Assembly (NCBI GenBank): GCA_937920105.1 | Contig: CALETH010000044.1 | Coordinates: forward strand, 1 to 26,044 | Direction: 5' to 3' | Length of the DNA stretch: 26,044 bases | DNA from: an uncultured Bacteroidota bacterium | Lineage (GTDB): Bacteria; Bacteroidota; Ignavibacteria; UBA10030; UBA8401 | Part shown: one piece after another, positions 1-7,960 of the stretch | Numbering within the stretch: position 1 is the first letter of the stretch | Layout: the number at the start of each line of letters is the position of its first letter | The notes under the pieces: generated by a model | Databases searched by the model: none | The model's input: the letters and a program-made list of their open reading frames with translations, nothing else | Told to the model about the DNA's origin: nothing | Translations under genes and position numbers: made by a program

Positions 1-27
1 TTCTGAATTCTTACTTCTGTATTCTGA

Positions 28-1467
28 CTAAATTTTCCTTCTCAACCGTGCAACAGGAATCATCATCGCTTCTCGGTATTTTGCAACAGTGCGTCGTGCA
101 ATGTGAAAACCTTGTTGATTAAGAATTTCTGTTAATCGGTCATCACTGAGAGGCTTTTTCCCATCTTCATTTTCAATAATTGTTTTAAGACGTTCTTTAA
201 TTTCTTTATTGGAAACTTCTTCGCCGCTTTCGGTTTGTATTCCTTCACTAAAAAAATATCTCAATTCATACATACCAAAATCTGTTTGCACATATTTTCC
301 ATTAACAGTTCTACTAATGGTAGAAATATCCATTTGGATAACTTCAGCAATATCCTTATAAACCATTGGTTTGAGATTTTCTCCGGTTTCAAAAAATGAT
401 TTTTGTTTTTCTACAATAGTTCGCATCACTTTCATCATTGTTTCTCTTCGTTGATGAATGCAGGCGATAAACCATTTTGCAGCATCAAATTTTTGTTTGA
501 GAAATGTTTTTGTTGCAGTATCAATTTTATTTTTTTTGGTGGTTACTAATTCTTTATATCCTTTATTGATGCGAAGAGGTGGGATATTTCTATCATAAAG
601 TTGTATAATTAATTCATCATCATCTTTATGAACAATAAAATCCGGAGTAATATATTGTGGCTGTGCTGTTTCATCAGTTTCTCCGGGCTTTGGATTAAAA
701 TGGGAGATGAGGTCTATAACTTTTTTTATTTCTTCTAAATCTACATTCAACAATTTTGATAATTGTTCATAATGTTTTTTTGTGAACTCATCAAAATATT
801 TTTCTAATACTGTTGCAGCAAGCGTGCGGACAGATTCATCACACTGCACAAATTCCAATTGCACGAGAAGACATTCTTGCAATGTTCGCGAAGCAATTCC
901 CAATGGTTCTAATCGCTGGATTTTTTTTACAACATTTTCTGCTTGTTCTATGGTGATGCCAAGTTGATGTTCAAGATTGATATCATCAACAATGGATTGT
1001 AATTCTCTTCGTAAATATCCATCTTCATCGAGATTGCCGATAATTTCTTTAGCAACCAATATATCTTTTTCAGTAAGTTCTGTTAATGATAATTGATTGA
1101 ATAATTTTTGTGTAAGTGGTTCTGATGCAGCAATAGGGAGTTCGTCTTTTTCTTCATTATCAAAAACTTCTCCTTTGTAAGAATAATCAGATTCATCATT
1201 GACGTAGTCTTCAAAGGTAAATTCATCTTTTTGTTCGTTCGTGTTTTCAGCAGCATCGGCGGAAAAATCTTCACTAGTAGTTGCTTCTTCTTGCTGTACT
1301 ATTTCTGTTTCACCATCCATTCCTTCTTCTAATAGCGGATTTATTTCTAATTCTGTTTTGATGCGTTGTTCAAGTGCAAGAATGGGAACTTGGAGAAGTT
1401 GCAAATATTGAATTTGTTGTGGTGTTAACTTTTGCGATAATTTTTGGTTTTGCGAAAGTTGTAGCAT
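28..1467 (-). CDS. rpoN: RNA polymerase sigma-54 factor (RpoN)
   Basis: Alternative sigma factor that directs RNA polymerase to -24/-12 promoters and needs an AAA+ enhancer-binding activator to open them. The 479-residue length fits the family. Region I is the glutamine- and leucine-rich N-terminus (residues 1-50). An acidic region II follows (about 50-115), then the core-binding domain. The C-terminal DNA-binding part carries an exact RpoN box, ARRTVAKYR, at residues 457-465, just before the C-terminus. The ATG at 1465-1467 places region I at the very start, as is usual. The gene lies 67 nt downstream of the DUF3109 gene on the same strand, with a palindromic repeat between them. No activator gene or convincing -24/-12 site was seen in the window, so its targets lie elsewhere. 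Confidence 0.97.
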   Translation of the reverse strand: MLQLSQNQKLSQKLTPQQIQYLQLLQVPILALEQRIKTELEINPLLEEGMDGETEIVQQEEATTSEDFSADAAENTNEQKDEFTFEDYVNDESDYSYKGEVFDNEEKDELPIAASEPLTQKLFNQLSLTELTEKDILVAKEIIGNLDEDGYLRRELQSIVDDINLEHQLGITIEQAENVVKKIQRLEPLGIASRTLQECLLVQLEFVQCDESVRTLAATVLEKYFDEFTKKHYEQLSKLLNVDLEEIKKVIDLISHFNPKPGETDETAQPQYITPDFIVHKDDDELIIQLYDRNIPPLRINKGYKELVTTKKNKIDTATKTFLKQKFDAAKWFIACIHQRRETMMKVMRTIVEKQKSFFETGENLKPMVYKDIAEVIQMDISTISRTVNGKYVQTDFGMYELRYFFSEGIQTESGEEVSNKEIKERLKTIIENEDGKKPLSDDRLTEILNQQGFHIARRTVAKYREAMMIPVARLRRKI

Positions 1468-1491
1468 AACAAATTAGTTTTTGGATTATGA

Positions 1492-1524
1492 AACCCTGCC
1501 AGAGTTTAAAACTCTGGCAGGGTT
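1492..1524. repeat. Perfect palindrome, 16-bp arms around one base
   Basis: Two 16-bp arms (1492-1507 and 1509-1524) are exact reverse complements around a single central A at 1508. It lies between the DUF3109 gene and rpoN. There is no clear T-run on either side, so it looks more like a dispersed palindromic element than a factor-independent terminator. RNA from either strand would fold into a long hairpin and could affect rpoN expression. Confidence 0.85.
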
Positions 1525-1534
1525 GTAGAAATTT

Positions 1535-2056
1535 TTATATTTGTTTCTTTATTGTTATTCGTTGTAAGGGTTTTTCTAAAAAGTCTTCTAATAAAATATG
1601 TTCTTTTGTTCCTTTTTCCAATGCGGGAGAACATACAGAACAGTATTCAAAAAATGCTGTTTGTGTTACTCTATTAATACGTATCGGAAATAAATGACAT
1701 GATAATGGTTTTTGCCAAGAAATTTCTTTTTGTAAAAATGCTTTTTCAAAAGCACACAAAGCAATATCGTTTTCGTAATACACAAAAACACATGCTTTAT
1801 TTTCTACACATTGTGTTGCGTATTTTCCGGGATTTCCTTCATACAATCCATATTTTTTTATTGTTGCAAGATGTTTTTCCGGAAGATATTTTTTAATGAT
1901 AGGAAAGGCATTTTCTATCTCTTGCAATTCTTCATCTAATAAGGGAGCACCTCTTCCACCATCTAAAGTGCAACATGCACCTTTGCATTTTTCTATATCA
2001 CATGCAAAATATGTGCGTTTGATATTTTCTTCGAAAGTTATTTCATCGATAATCAT
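1535..2056 (-). CDS. DUF3109 family cysteine-rich protein
   Basis: The 173-residue protein is recognised as DUF3109, a family widespread in Bacteroidota and related groups and of unproven function. Visible features are an N-terminal cysteine cluster (CDIEKCKGACC, about residues 19-29), a following GGRGAPL segment, and later cysteines in TQCVENKACVF, ALCAF and PLSCHLFPIRI, with more near the end (YCSVCSP). The cysteine spacing resembles YkgJ-type metal-binding proteins, so metal or iron-sulfur cluster binding is likely but inferred. There is no signal peptide or membrane segment, so it should be cytoplasmic. The ATG at 2054-2056 lies just before the cysteine cluster. It may share a transcript with rpoN. 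Confidence 0.85.
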   Translation of the reverse strand: MIIDEITFEENIKRTYFACDIEKCKGACCTLDGGRGAPLLDEELQEIENAFPIIKKYLPEKHLATIKKYGLYEGNPGKYATQCVENKACVFVYYENDIALCAFEKAFLQKEISWQKPLSCHLFPIRINRVTQTAFFEYCSVCSPALEKGTKEHILLEDFLEKPLQRITIKKQI

Positions 2057-2106
2057 GTACTATATAATACATTATTTTGAGAAAAGAGAAAAGTGGAGTA
2101 CCATAT

Positions 2107-2190
2107 CGTCATTCCTGCGAAAGGCAGGAATCCACATTTTTGGTTTAATATGGATGCCCGATAATCCCACTAAAGTGGGACGGGCATGAC
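2107..2190. repeat. GTCAT...ATGAC palindromic element, copy 1
   Basis: The element begins with CGTCATTCC and ends with GGGCATGAC. One inner hairpin pairs ATTCCTGC (2111-2118) with GCAGGAAT (2124-2131). A second pairs ATGCCCG (2154-2160) with CGGGCAT (2181-2187) and nests a TCCCACT/AGTGGGA stem inside (2165-2180). Its ends and internal words match the elements at 4924 and 19946, so this is a dispersed family. It fills most of the gap between the MBOAT gene's 3' end and the DUF3109 start, where its hairpins could end MBOAT transcription. Confidence 0.75.
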
Positions 2191-2203
2191 ATTTTCTTGA
2201 TTA

Positions 2204-3694
2204 CTAAAACTGAAAATAAATAAACGGCTGTACTTCCGCAGATTTTGTTTGGATAACCAACCAAATTGCAAGAGTAAGATAGAATGCTTGGGCAATGAGT
2301 GGGGAACGAGTGATAAAATTTTGGATTTTATTATCAATAGAATGCGGTGTGAAATGAAGAAAATATCCTAAAAGCATAAAAATAAAAACAAGTTTATATC
2401 CGTTTATAATATCAATAAATAACGCACCATTATTATTTACAATAGTACCAATTTGTTGAAGAACTTCTATTGCATTATCAAATGATAAAGCCCGAAAAAA
2501 TATCCAACAAAAAGTAACAAAATGGAATGTGAAAATAATTCCAAAAAATTTTGTGAACACATTTTTTTTCTTTGGAAGAAATGGCTCAACAAGTTTATCC
2601 AGTGCCAATGCAGCACCATGCATTCCGCCCCACATCACAAATTTCCACGAAGCACCATGCCACAATCCACCCAATAACATTGTTAAAAATAAATTGATGT
2701 ATTGACGAAATGTTCCTTTGCGATTTCCACCAAGCGGAATGTAAAGATAATCTCGCAGCCATGAAGAAAGAGAAATGTGCCACCTTCTCCAAAATTCTGT
2801 AATGGATGTTGATTGATACGGAGCATTAAAATTTTCCGGAAGTTTAAAACCAATCAACAACGCAATCCCAATTGCCATATCAGAATAACCGGAAAAATCA
2901 CAATAAATTTGAATAGCATATCCGTACACGCCAAGCAGATTTTCTATTCCGGAATACAATGTTGGATTTTCAAAAATTCTATCAACAAAATTAATACTGA
3001 TATAATCCGAAATCACCGCTTTTTTTATCAACCCCCCAATAATTAAAAAAACACCACGTCCAATATCTTCTTTGGAAATATTGAGTGGTGCATACATTTG
3101 TGGAATGAGTTCCGCAGGACGCACAATGGGACCAGCAACAAGGTGAGGAAAAAATGAAACGTAAAAACAAAAATCTACAAGATTGCGAACTGGAGGAAAT
3201 TTTTGTTTGTAAATATCAACGAGATAACAAATGAGTTCAAACGTGAAAAAAGAAATTCCCAAAGGTAAAAAGATGTGAGTGAACTCTAACGGTTTCTGAG
3301 TAAATTCATTGATGATTTCTATAAAAAAATTTGTGTATTTAAAATATCCTAATATGGTAAGATTAAAAATAAGTCCGGCGATGAGAATAAATTTTTTCTT
3401 TTTTTCATCAGTTGTTTTTTCAATCCACAATCCCAAATAATACACCACAACAGTAGAAAACAACATCAAGAAAAAATACCATCCGCTGGATTTATAATAG
3501 AAGTAGATAGAAAAAACTGTGGTAAAGAATATTCTTCCGCGAATATTTTTATAAAGCATTCCGTATACAAAAAGAAATGCAAGAAAAAGAAAAAGGAAGA
3601 GACCACTATTAAAGAGTAATGGTTCTTGTGCTGAATATTGGAGGAGTTTCCAAAAATTATCAGTGCTGAAGTTTTTTATAAATTCGAAATTCAT
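2204..3694 (-). CDS. MBOAT family membrane O-acyltransferase (AlgI-like)
   Basis: Integral membrane protein of 496 residues with about ten or more hydrophobic segments. The MBOAT signature is clear: FWRRWHISLSSWLRDYLYIP at about 301-320, and the catalytic-type histidine in GGLWHGASW (His346), with another in GGMHG (359). It resembles AlgI/DltB-type enzymes, which move acyl groups across the membrane to a polysaccharide or wall acceptor outside. The donor and acceptor here are not known. It overlaps the 3' end of the upstream SGNH gene by 35 nt, which suggests translational coupling. With the two SGNH proteins upstream it resembles alginate-type (AlgI/J/X) or PatA/PatB O-acetylation systems. 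That functional link is inferred from context. Confidence 0.93.
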   Translation of the reverse strand: MNFEFIKNFSTDNFWKLLQYSAQEPLLFNSGLFLFLFLAFLFVYGMLYKNIRGRIFFTTVFSIYFYYKSSGWYFFLMLFSTVVVYYLGLWIEKTTDEKKKKFILIAGLIFNLTILGYFKYTNFFIEIINEFTQKPLEFTHIFLPLGISFFTFELICYLVDIYKQKFPPVRNLVDFCFYVSFFPHLVAGPIVRPAELIPQMYAPLNISKEDIGRGVFLIIGGLIKKAVISDYISINFVDRIFENPTLYSGIENLLGVYGYAIQIYCDFSGYSDMAIGIALLIGFKLPENFNAPYQSTSITEFWRRWHISLSSWLRDYLYIPLGGNRKGTFRQYINLFLTMLLGGLWHGASWKFVMWGGMHGAALALDKLVEPFLPKKKNVFTKFFGIIFTFHFVTFCWIFFRALSFDNAIEVLQQIGTIVNNNGALFIDIINGYKLVFIFMLLGYFLHFTPHSIDNKIQNFITRSPLIAQAFYLTLAIWLVIQTKSAEVQPFIYFQF

Positions 3695-4904
3695 TAAGTA
3701 ATGCTTGAGATAAAAGTGTTCCTTGTATTTCGTATCCTGTTCGAGTAAAGTGAATTTTATCTTTTCCCGCTAATCCGTTTTTGTACCATTTTAACATAGA
3801 ACCATTTCCACCCATAATAGAATATAAATCCCAATACGCAACATCATTTGCTGTACAGTATTGTTTGATTATTGTTGCGGCAGTTTTTACGTTTGGGTTT
3901 TCTTTTTTTCTTTTCTTGTAAGAATTTGCTGGCGTTGTTAAAAGAAAAGATGCCTCTGGTATTTCATTTCGTAGAGTAGAAATAAATTCATCAATATTAT
4001 CATATAATTCTTGGGTATGAAAATTTTTTATATATGCATCATTAGTGCCGAGAGAAATGATAATTAAATCTGGTTCTAGTCGTGCAAGTTGTTCTACAAA
4101 ATATTCTGCAGAATTATAATTTTGAAATGTTGCTCCGTTCACTCCGATTGTATGATAGAGAATCCCGGGTTTTCCATTTTCTAAAGACATTCCATAAATT
4201 TGTGTAAATTGTTGCAGCCAAAGATATTTTCGTACAGGTTGTAGTTTTATTGATTTTATTAAAGTATCAAATTCTATTTTTGAAATAAAACGATTTTGTG
4301 TTTCGGTTCTTGCGTTAATATTTCCAAGTTCATTATCATTACTATCGTACACATTGAAATCAAACGTTGAAGCACCTTTTTCGTAAAAAAGTGTAAGCGA
4401 ATTAAAACTATAATCCATTCCCGTTGTATCATTTACTCGTATGGTAATTGTGCTGGCAAGGTCTTCTGTTTTTACAGTTATTCCGGAAACTCCAATAGGT
4501 AAGGGAGTTTTTCCACCAACAATGTTATGGAATTTCCATTTTTTATTACTGAAAATATCATAATCCAATGGCTCACCAGTTTTTGCTAATCGGTACGGAG
4601 TTACCAAACCTCTTCCGGAATTTCCAAAATTGGTTTGGAGAACTTTTCTCACAATTCCACTAAAAAAATCTGCTTGAATGTGAGAATCTCCGATATGAAC
4701 AATTTTTATAACAGATTTTTTTTTTATTTTTTGATACAATGTTTCGTAAAAATTTTCTAATGCTTTAGAATTTCCAATAGTATTCAAACCCGTTTTTAGA
4801 AATGGATATTTTTTTGCCAAAGTTGCAACATTTTCTTGTGCAAAAGATTGAACAGAGGAAAGAATGCAAAAAGAAAAAAATAATATTTGAAAAAATTTTA
4901 TCAT
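3660..4904 (-). CDS. Secreted SGNH/GDSL-type hydrolase or acyltransferase (paralogue 1)
   Basis: Exported protein of 414 residues with an N-terminal signal peptide ending near SFAQ (residues 20-23). SGNH blocks are complete: IGDSH with probable nucleophile Ser74, a glycine in GVNGA (about 254), GTND (286-289) with the oxyanion-hole Asn288, and DKIH (382-385) supplying Asp/His. A SGxGLVTP segment after block I is shared with the next SGNH gene, so the two are paralogues. The central insert (about 130-240) looks beta-rich, perhaps a carbohydrate-binding jelly roll. Given the MBOAT neighbour, it may transfer or remove O-acyl groups on an envelope glycan in the periplasm. The substrate is unknown. 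Confidence 0.85.
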   Translation of the reverse strand: MIKFFQILFFSFCILSSVQSFAQENVATLAKKYPFLKTGLNTIGNSKALENFYETLYQKIKKKSVIKIVHIGDSHIQADFFSGIVRKVLQTNFGNSGRGLVTPYRLAKTGEPLDYDIFSNKKWKFHNIVGGKTPLPIGVSGITVKTEDLASTITIRVNDTTGMDYSFNSLTLFYEKGASTFDFNVYDSNDNELGNINARTETQNRFISKIEFDTLIKSIKLQPVRKYLWLQQFTQIYGMSLENGKPGILYHTIGVNGATFQNYNSAEYFVEQLARLEPDLIIISLGTNDAYIKNFHTQELYDNIDEFISTLRNEIPEASFLLTTPANSYKKRKKENPNVKTAATIIKQYCTANDVAYWDLYSIMGGNGSMLKWYKNGLAGKDKIHFTRTGYEIQGTLLSQALLNEFRIYKKLQH

Positions 4905-4923
4905 GAAAAAATATTAGGGATAA

Positions 4924-5034
4924 CGTCATTCCCGCACGTTTTTAGCGGGAATCCATTTTTTTGATGCCCGATTAAAAAACAATCGTGTATTACAGATATT
5001 ATTTATAGAGATTCCTCACTACGTTCGGAATGAC
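4924..5034. repeat. GTCATTCC...GGAATGAC element, copy 2
   Basis: An approximately 110-bp element in the gap between the two SGNH genes has 8-bp inverted ends, GTCATTCC at 4925 and GGAATGAC ending at 5034. The left part forms a hairpin (ATTCCCGC ... GCGGGAAT, 4928-4952). A GATGCCCGAT word in the middle matches copy 1, and the left hairpin matches the right part of copy 3 in reverse. No ORF is encoded, so it is a miniature non-coding repeat. It may lower read-through to the downstream SGNH and MBOAT genes. Confidence 0.75.
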
Positions 5035-5052
5035 AAATTTTCAGTATTCTCA

Positions 5053-6429
5053 TTATTTTGAAAGTCGCCTTTTATAATTTTCGTATTGCTCCATCAATTC
5101 ATCATAAAAAAGTTTTCCCATCTTTGCACCACCACGAAAATTCAAGTGTGTGTAATCTTTATTTGCATAGATAGTATCACCATCAACCCAATTCACCATT
5201 GTATTATATCCACCCATTGCTTCATACAAATTCCAAAAAGCAATTCCAGTTTTTTCTGCAACACGTTGCTGCACTTCTACAATAATCGGAATACTCGGGT
5301 CTGTTTCATACTTTCCATTATGCTTATAACTTTTATCACTCACACTTACCAATAAAATACTTGCATCAGGAAATGATGTTTTTATAAGATTAATCGATTT
5401 TAATAATCCACGTTCGTACCAACTGTAATCTTTTGTTTTTGGATTTGTTGCATTTAATCCATAATGAAGAATGATAAGTTTGTAATGAAGCAGTGATTGA
5501 AAGCCAATAAGAATAGAATCTGGAATGTGAATGAGTTGAGGTCCAGCATTTCCACGAAAAGAAAAATTATCCAAAATAATTCCGTTATTATTTTCAAAAC
5601 TTATTCCGAAAAGATTCAGTGGTTTTGGTGAATGAAATTTTGCGTAGAATATCGAAAAAGCAGAGTCTGGTTTAATCTCAAAAAGATTTACTGAATTATT
5701 TGATGGTAAATTTTGTTGAATAAAATCTCTTTTATCTTTCTTATAAAGAACAAAATTATTTGTATCACTTTCCCCATACAACATTTTAATATGAGAAAAA
5801 GAGAAAAGGCGTGAAGAATAATTTGAACTTTTATATTGCACCCAACTTTCATTAGCAGGAATGAAAGAATATCCCATAATCCCAAGTGGTTTTTTCGGCG
5901 TACGTTCATCCAACAAAGAATACCGTTTCCAATCATCAGAAAATGTGTGAGTAATTGTTCTTCTAAAACTTGCTGTTTGCGAAGTGAGTGGAACCATACC
6001 AACACCACTTCCACCGAATTTTTTTTGCAGCAAATCTCGTAAATCACTCGTTAATAAATCTCCTTCAATCATAGAATCACCAAAGTATGCAATTCGTACG
6101 AGAGTTGTTTCTTTTTCTAGTTGATGAAGTTGTTCAAAAAAAGTTTGGAGAACTTTTGTATTGATAATATTTTTTGAGGTAACAGAAAAAATCTTTTTTA
6201 GAGAATCTGTTGTAATAGTAGAAGAAGTATCATTGTATTGAACGGAATCGCTTTTTAACGTAGGTATTTCTTCTGGTTTTGATTGAATATCTGCAAAGAG
6301 TGAAAAATTTCGTAACGATAGAGAAGAGGTATCACTTTCCAAATCTAAAAAAGAAAGCAGATAAAGAAATAAAATTGTTGTCAGTAATAAAATAAATGGT
6401 GGGAATGTTTTTTTCATAAACGTTTTCAA
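5053..6429 (-). CDS. Membrane-anchored SGNH-type protein (paralogue 2)
   Basis: Protein of 458 residues with one N-terminal membrane segment (about 10-28), a low-complexity Ser/Thr linker to about residue 85, then an SGNH domain outside the membrane. Block I is YFGDSM with probable nucleophile Ser119, and the closing pair is D425-Y-T-H428. Block III reads HYGLNAT (around 322-328) instead of the usual GxND: the oxyanion Asn326 is kept but the following Asp is Ala. The FGGSGVGMVP segment after block I mirrors paralogue 1. Starts at residue 1 (ATG, 6427-6429) and residue 5 are both possible. It is probably the first gene of the SGNH-SGNH-MBOAT cassette. The expected role is envelope polysaccharide O-acylation, by inference. 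Confidence 0.82.
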   Translation of the reverse strand: MKTFMKKTFPPFILLLTTILFLYLLSFLDLESDTSSLSLRNFSLFADIQSKPEEIPTLKSDSVQYNDTSSTITTDSLKKIFSVTSKNIINTKVLQTFFEQLHQLEKETTLVRIAYFGDSMIEGDLLTSDLRDLLQKKFGGSGVGMVPLTSQTASFRRTITHTFSDDWKRYSLLDERTPKKPLGIMGYSFIPANESWVQYKSSNYSSRLFSFSHIKMLYGESDTNNFVLYKKDKRDFIQQNLPSNNSVNLFEIKPDSAFSIFYAKFHSPKPLNLFGISFENNNGIILDNFSFRGNAGPQLIHIPDSILIGFQSLLHYKLIILHYGLNATNPKTKDYSWYERGLLKSINLIKTSFPDASILLVSVSDKSYKHNGKYETDPSIPIIVEVQQRVAEKTGIAFWNLYEAMGGYNTMVNWVDGDTIYANKDYTHLNFRGGAKMGKLFYDELMEQYENYKRRLSK

Positions 6430-6488
6430 TGTAGAAAATTTTTAAAAGAAAAAGTAGAAGTTTTTGAATTCTTTGTAAGAAAAATGCG

Positions 6489-6517
6489 TTGACTTTCAAA
6501 CCCACTTTTTTTATATT
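6489..6517 (+). promoter_or_regulatory. Promoter-like site for the M23-bactofilin genes
   Basis: TTGACT (6489-6494), a 17-nt spacer and TATATT (6512-6517) match a classical sigma-70-type promoter. Transcription would start near 6524, only about 6 nt before the ATG at 6530, and no Shine-Dalgarno is visible. The message would therefore be leaderless or almost so. Some Bacteroidota use a different -33/-7 consensus, so this is a sequence match only. Confidence 0.55.
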
Positions 6518-6529
6518 AAGTATCTTTTT

Positions 6530-7390
6530 ATGCCATATTCTGAACAACACCATCACAAATCAAAGAAATCGGAATTTCAAATTCTCATTGTTCCACAAGG
6601 AGATGCAAGTAAAGGACGTTCTTTTAAAGTAACAATACCAATTATTATTGCAGGATGTGTTGGTGTAAGTGTATTAATAGCTGTTATTACAATCTTATTG
6701 TTAAAATTTACTCCGTTAGGAATTGTAATTCCAATATCGCAAGCAGAGTTAGCAAAACGATATGAAAAAGAAGTGAGTGAAGTACAACAACAACTTTTTC
6801 AAGTTTCAAAAGATGTTGTAATGTTGCAAGAATATAATAGAAAACTCCGTTCAATTCTTGGAGAGCAAAATAAAAAAGATACAACTGCATTTGTTAGTAG
6901 TGAAGAGAAGTTTGAAGAAAATACTGTTCTATTAAATTCTTCTTCTGTTCGTGGAAGTAGTAATAAGGAAATAAAAAGTAGTAGTCAATTTGCAATTTCA
7001 TTTCAAGCATCATTTCCAATTATTTCGCCAGTAAGTGGATATATTTCTCGTGGATTTGAAAATGAGCAAAATCATTTTGGAATTGATTATGCAGGAAAAA
7101 TTGGTTCGGTAATTAATGCTGTTGCTGATGGATATGTGATTTTTTCTGGATGGACATATGAAGATGGAAATATGCTCATCATTGCTCATGGAAGTGGATA
7201 TTTTTCTATCTATAAACATAATCAGAGTTTATTAACTTTTCGTGGAGATTTTGTAAAACGAGGTCAAGCAATATCATTACTTGGAAATTCCGGAAAAACA
7301 AGTTATGGTGCACATCTTCACTTTGAACTTTGGAAAAATGGTATTCCACAAAATCCAGAAAATTTTTTGATTGCAACAAAATCATTGTAA
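6530..7390 (+). CDS. M23 family (LytM-type) peptidoglycan endopeptidase
   Basis: Inner-membrane-anchored protein of 286 residues that is likely to cut peptidoglycan cross-links. It has a short charged cytoplasmic tail (1-33), one membrane segment (about 35-58), a coiled-coil stretch (about 74-108), a Ser/Asn-rich linker, and a C-terminal M23 domain (about 163-280). The zinc and catalytic set is complete: His182 and Asp186 in NHFGID, His220 in IIAHGSG, and His262/His264 in AHLHFELW. It should therefore be an active enzyme, unlike degenerate LytM regulators. The bactofilin gene starts 6 nt downstream. In other bacteria M23 enzymes and bactofilins act together in cell shape, so the pair is probably a local wall-remodelling unit. 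Confidence 0.93.
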   Translation: MPYSEQHHHKSKKSEFQILIVPQGDASKGRSFKVTIPIIIAGCVGVSVLIAVITILLLKFTPLGIVIPISQAELAKRYEKEVSEVQQQLFQVSKDVVMLQEYNRKLRSILGEQNKKDTTAFVSSEEKFEENTVLLNSSSVRGSSNKEIKSSSQFAISFQASFPIISPVSGYISRGFENEQNHFGIDYAGKIGSVINAVADGYVIFSGWTYEDGNMLIIAHGSGYFSIYKHNQSLLTFRGDFVKRGQAISLLGNSGKTSYGAHLHFELWKNGIPQNPENFLIATKSL

Positions 7391-7396
7391 AAACAT

Positions 7397-7756
7397 ATGC
7401 CAGAAAAAAACAATATTAAAGAACTCAATCTTATCAGCGTTGGAACAATAGTAGAAGGAAAAATTCGTACACAGGGAAGTTTACGTGTAGATGGAAAAGT
7501 GGTTGGTGAGGTTCATGTGGGAGAAAATTTTGCTGTTGGTTCTACAGGAGAAATTGAAGGTACAATAAATGCTCGCAACCTTGTTGTTGGTGGAAAAATA
7601 AAAGGAAATGTTGTAGTAGGTGATAAAATTGTATTAGAAGGAAAATCTACTGTACGTGGAGATATTCGCGCTGCTCGTTTGGTGATAGATGAAGGTGCCG
7701 TGTATGACGGTAAAATCTCTATGGTAGAAACAAAGCCAAATGAAATCCATAAATGA
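7397..7756 (+). CDS. Bactofilin (polymer-forming cytoskeletal protein)
   Basis: Bactofilin of 119 residues. A flexible N-terminus (about 1-13) is followed by the right-handed beta-helix core (about 14-112), seen as short repeating strands with glycines and alternating Val/Ile (GTIVEGKIRTQGSLRVDG, then GTINARNLVVGGKIKGNV), and a short polar tail. Bactofilins form nucleotide-free filaments at the membrane and recruit wall enzymes. The gene follows the M23 peptidase with no visible ribosome-binding site of its own, which suggests coupling. This mirrors bactofilin/M23 pairs such as CcmA with Csd1/Csd2 in Helicobacter. Its own partner and location are inferred from that. Confidence 0.93.
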   Translation: MPEKNNIKELNLISVGTIVEGKIRTQGSLRVDGKVVGEVHVGENFAVGSTGEIEGTINARNLVVGGKIKGNVVVGDKIVLEGKSTVRGDIRAARLVIDEGAVYDGKISMVETKPNEIHK

Positions 7757-7758
7757 GA

Positions 7759-7884
7759 ATAGCCACGCTCTTCAGAGCGTGGAAAAAAATAATTATCTTA
7801 CATAAAATTGGGCTTTAGCCCACTTAATTTTGACTAAAGTCAATATTGCTTTCATTTTTACCACGACCTAAAGGTCGTGGCTAT
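7759..7884. repeat. 126-bp palindromic element with 9-bp inverted ends and four hairpins
   Basis: The element runs from ATAGCCACG (7759-7767) to CGTGGCTAT (7876-7884), perfect 9-bp inverted ends. Four hairpins lie inside: CCACGCTCT/AGAGCGTGG (7763-7782), TGGGCT/AGCCCA (7809-7822), TTGACT/AGTCAA (7830-7843) and CCACGACCT/AGGTCGTGG (7861-7880). It starts 2 nt after the bactofilin stop codon. No ORF is present, so it is a miniature non-coding repeat. It may end bactofilin transcription and insulate the ATP synthase operon. Confidence 0.8.
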
Positions 7885-7910
7885 AGAACAGATTGCTTAA
7901 ATGAGAAGCG

Positions 7911-7945
7911 AACTTCAAAAGTTTTAGAAACTTTTGAAGTTTTTT
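7911..7945 (+). terminator. Stem-loop with T-run just before the ATP synthase operon
   Basis: Fourteen-base arms (7911-7924 and 7928-7941) are exact reverse complements around a TAG loop, and the T-run reaches 7945. This has the shape of a factor-independent terminator, but the stem is AT-rich and its right edge is only 16 nt before the ATG at 7961. It could end read-through from the bactofilin gene, attenuate the ATP synthase operon, or be another dispersed palindrome. Confidence 0.5.
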
Positions 7946-7960
7946 AAAGTGAGAAAAAAA

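Noticed and set aside
5053..6429. Inactive SGNH pseudoenzyme because GxND reads GLNA
   Set aside because: Ser119, Asn326, Asp425 and His428 are all present; the altered Asp is not part of the catalytic set, so loss of activity is not supported.
7759..7945. Possible CRISPR-like array in the spacer before the ATP synthase operon
   Set aside because: The hairpins differ from one another and there are no equal-length direct repeats or spacers.
7934..7960. TTG start for the AtpZ-like protein
   Set aside because: It lies within the right arm of the stem-loop and gives an atypical N-terminus; the ATG at 7961 fits the family better.
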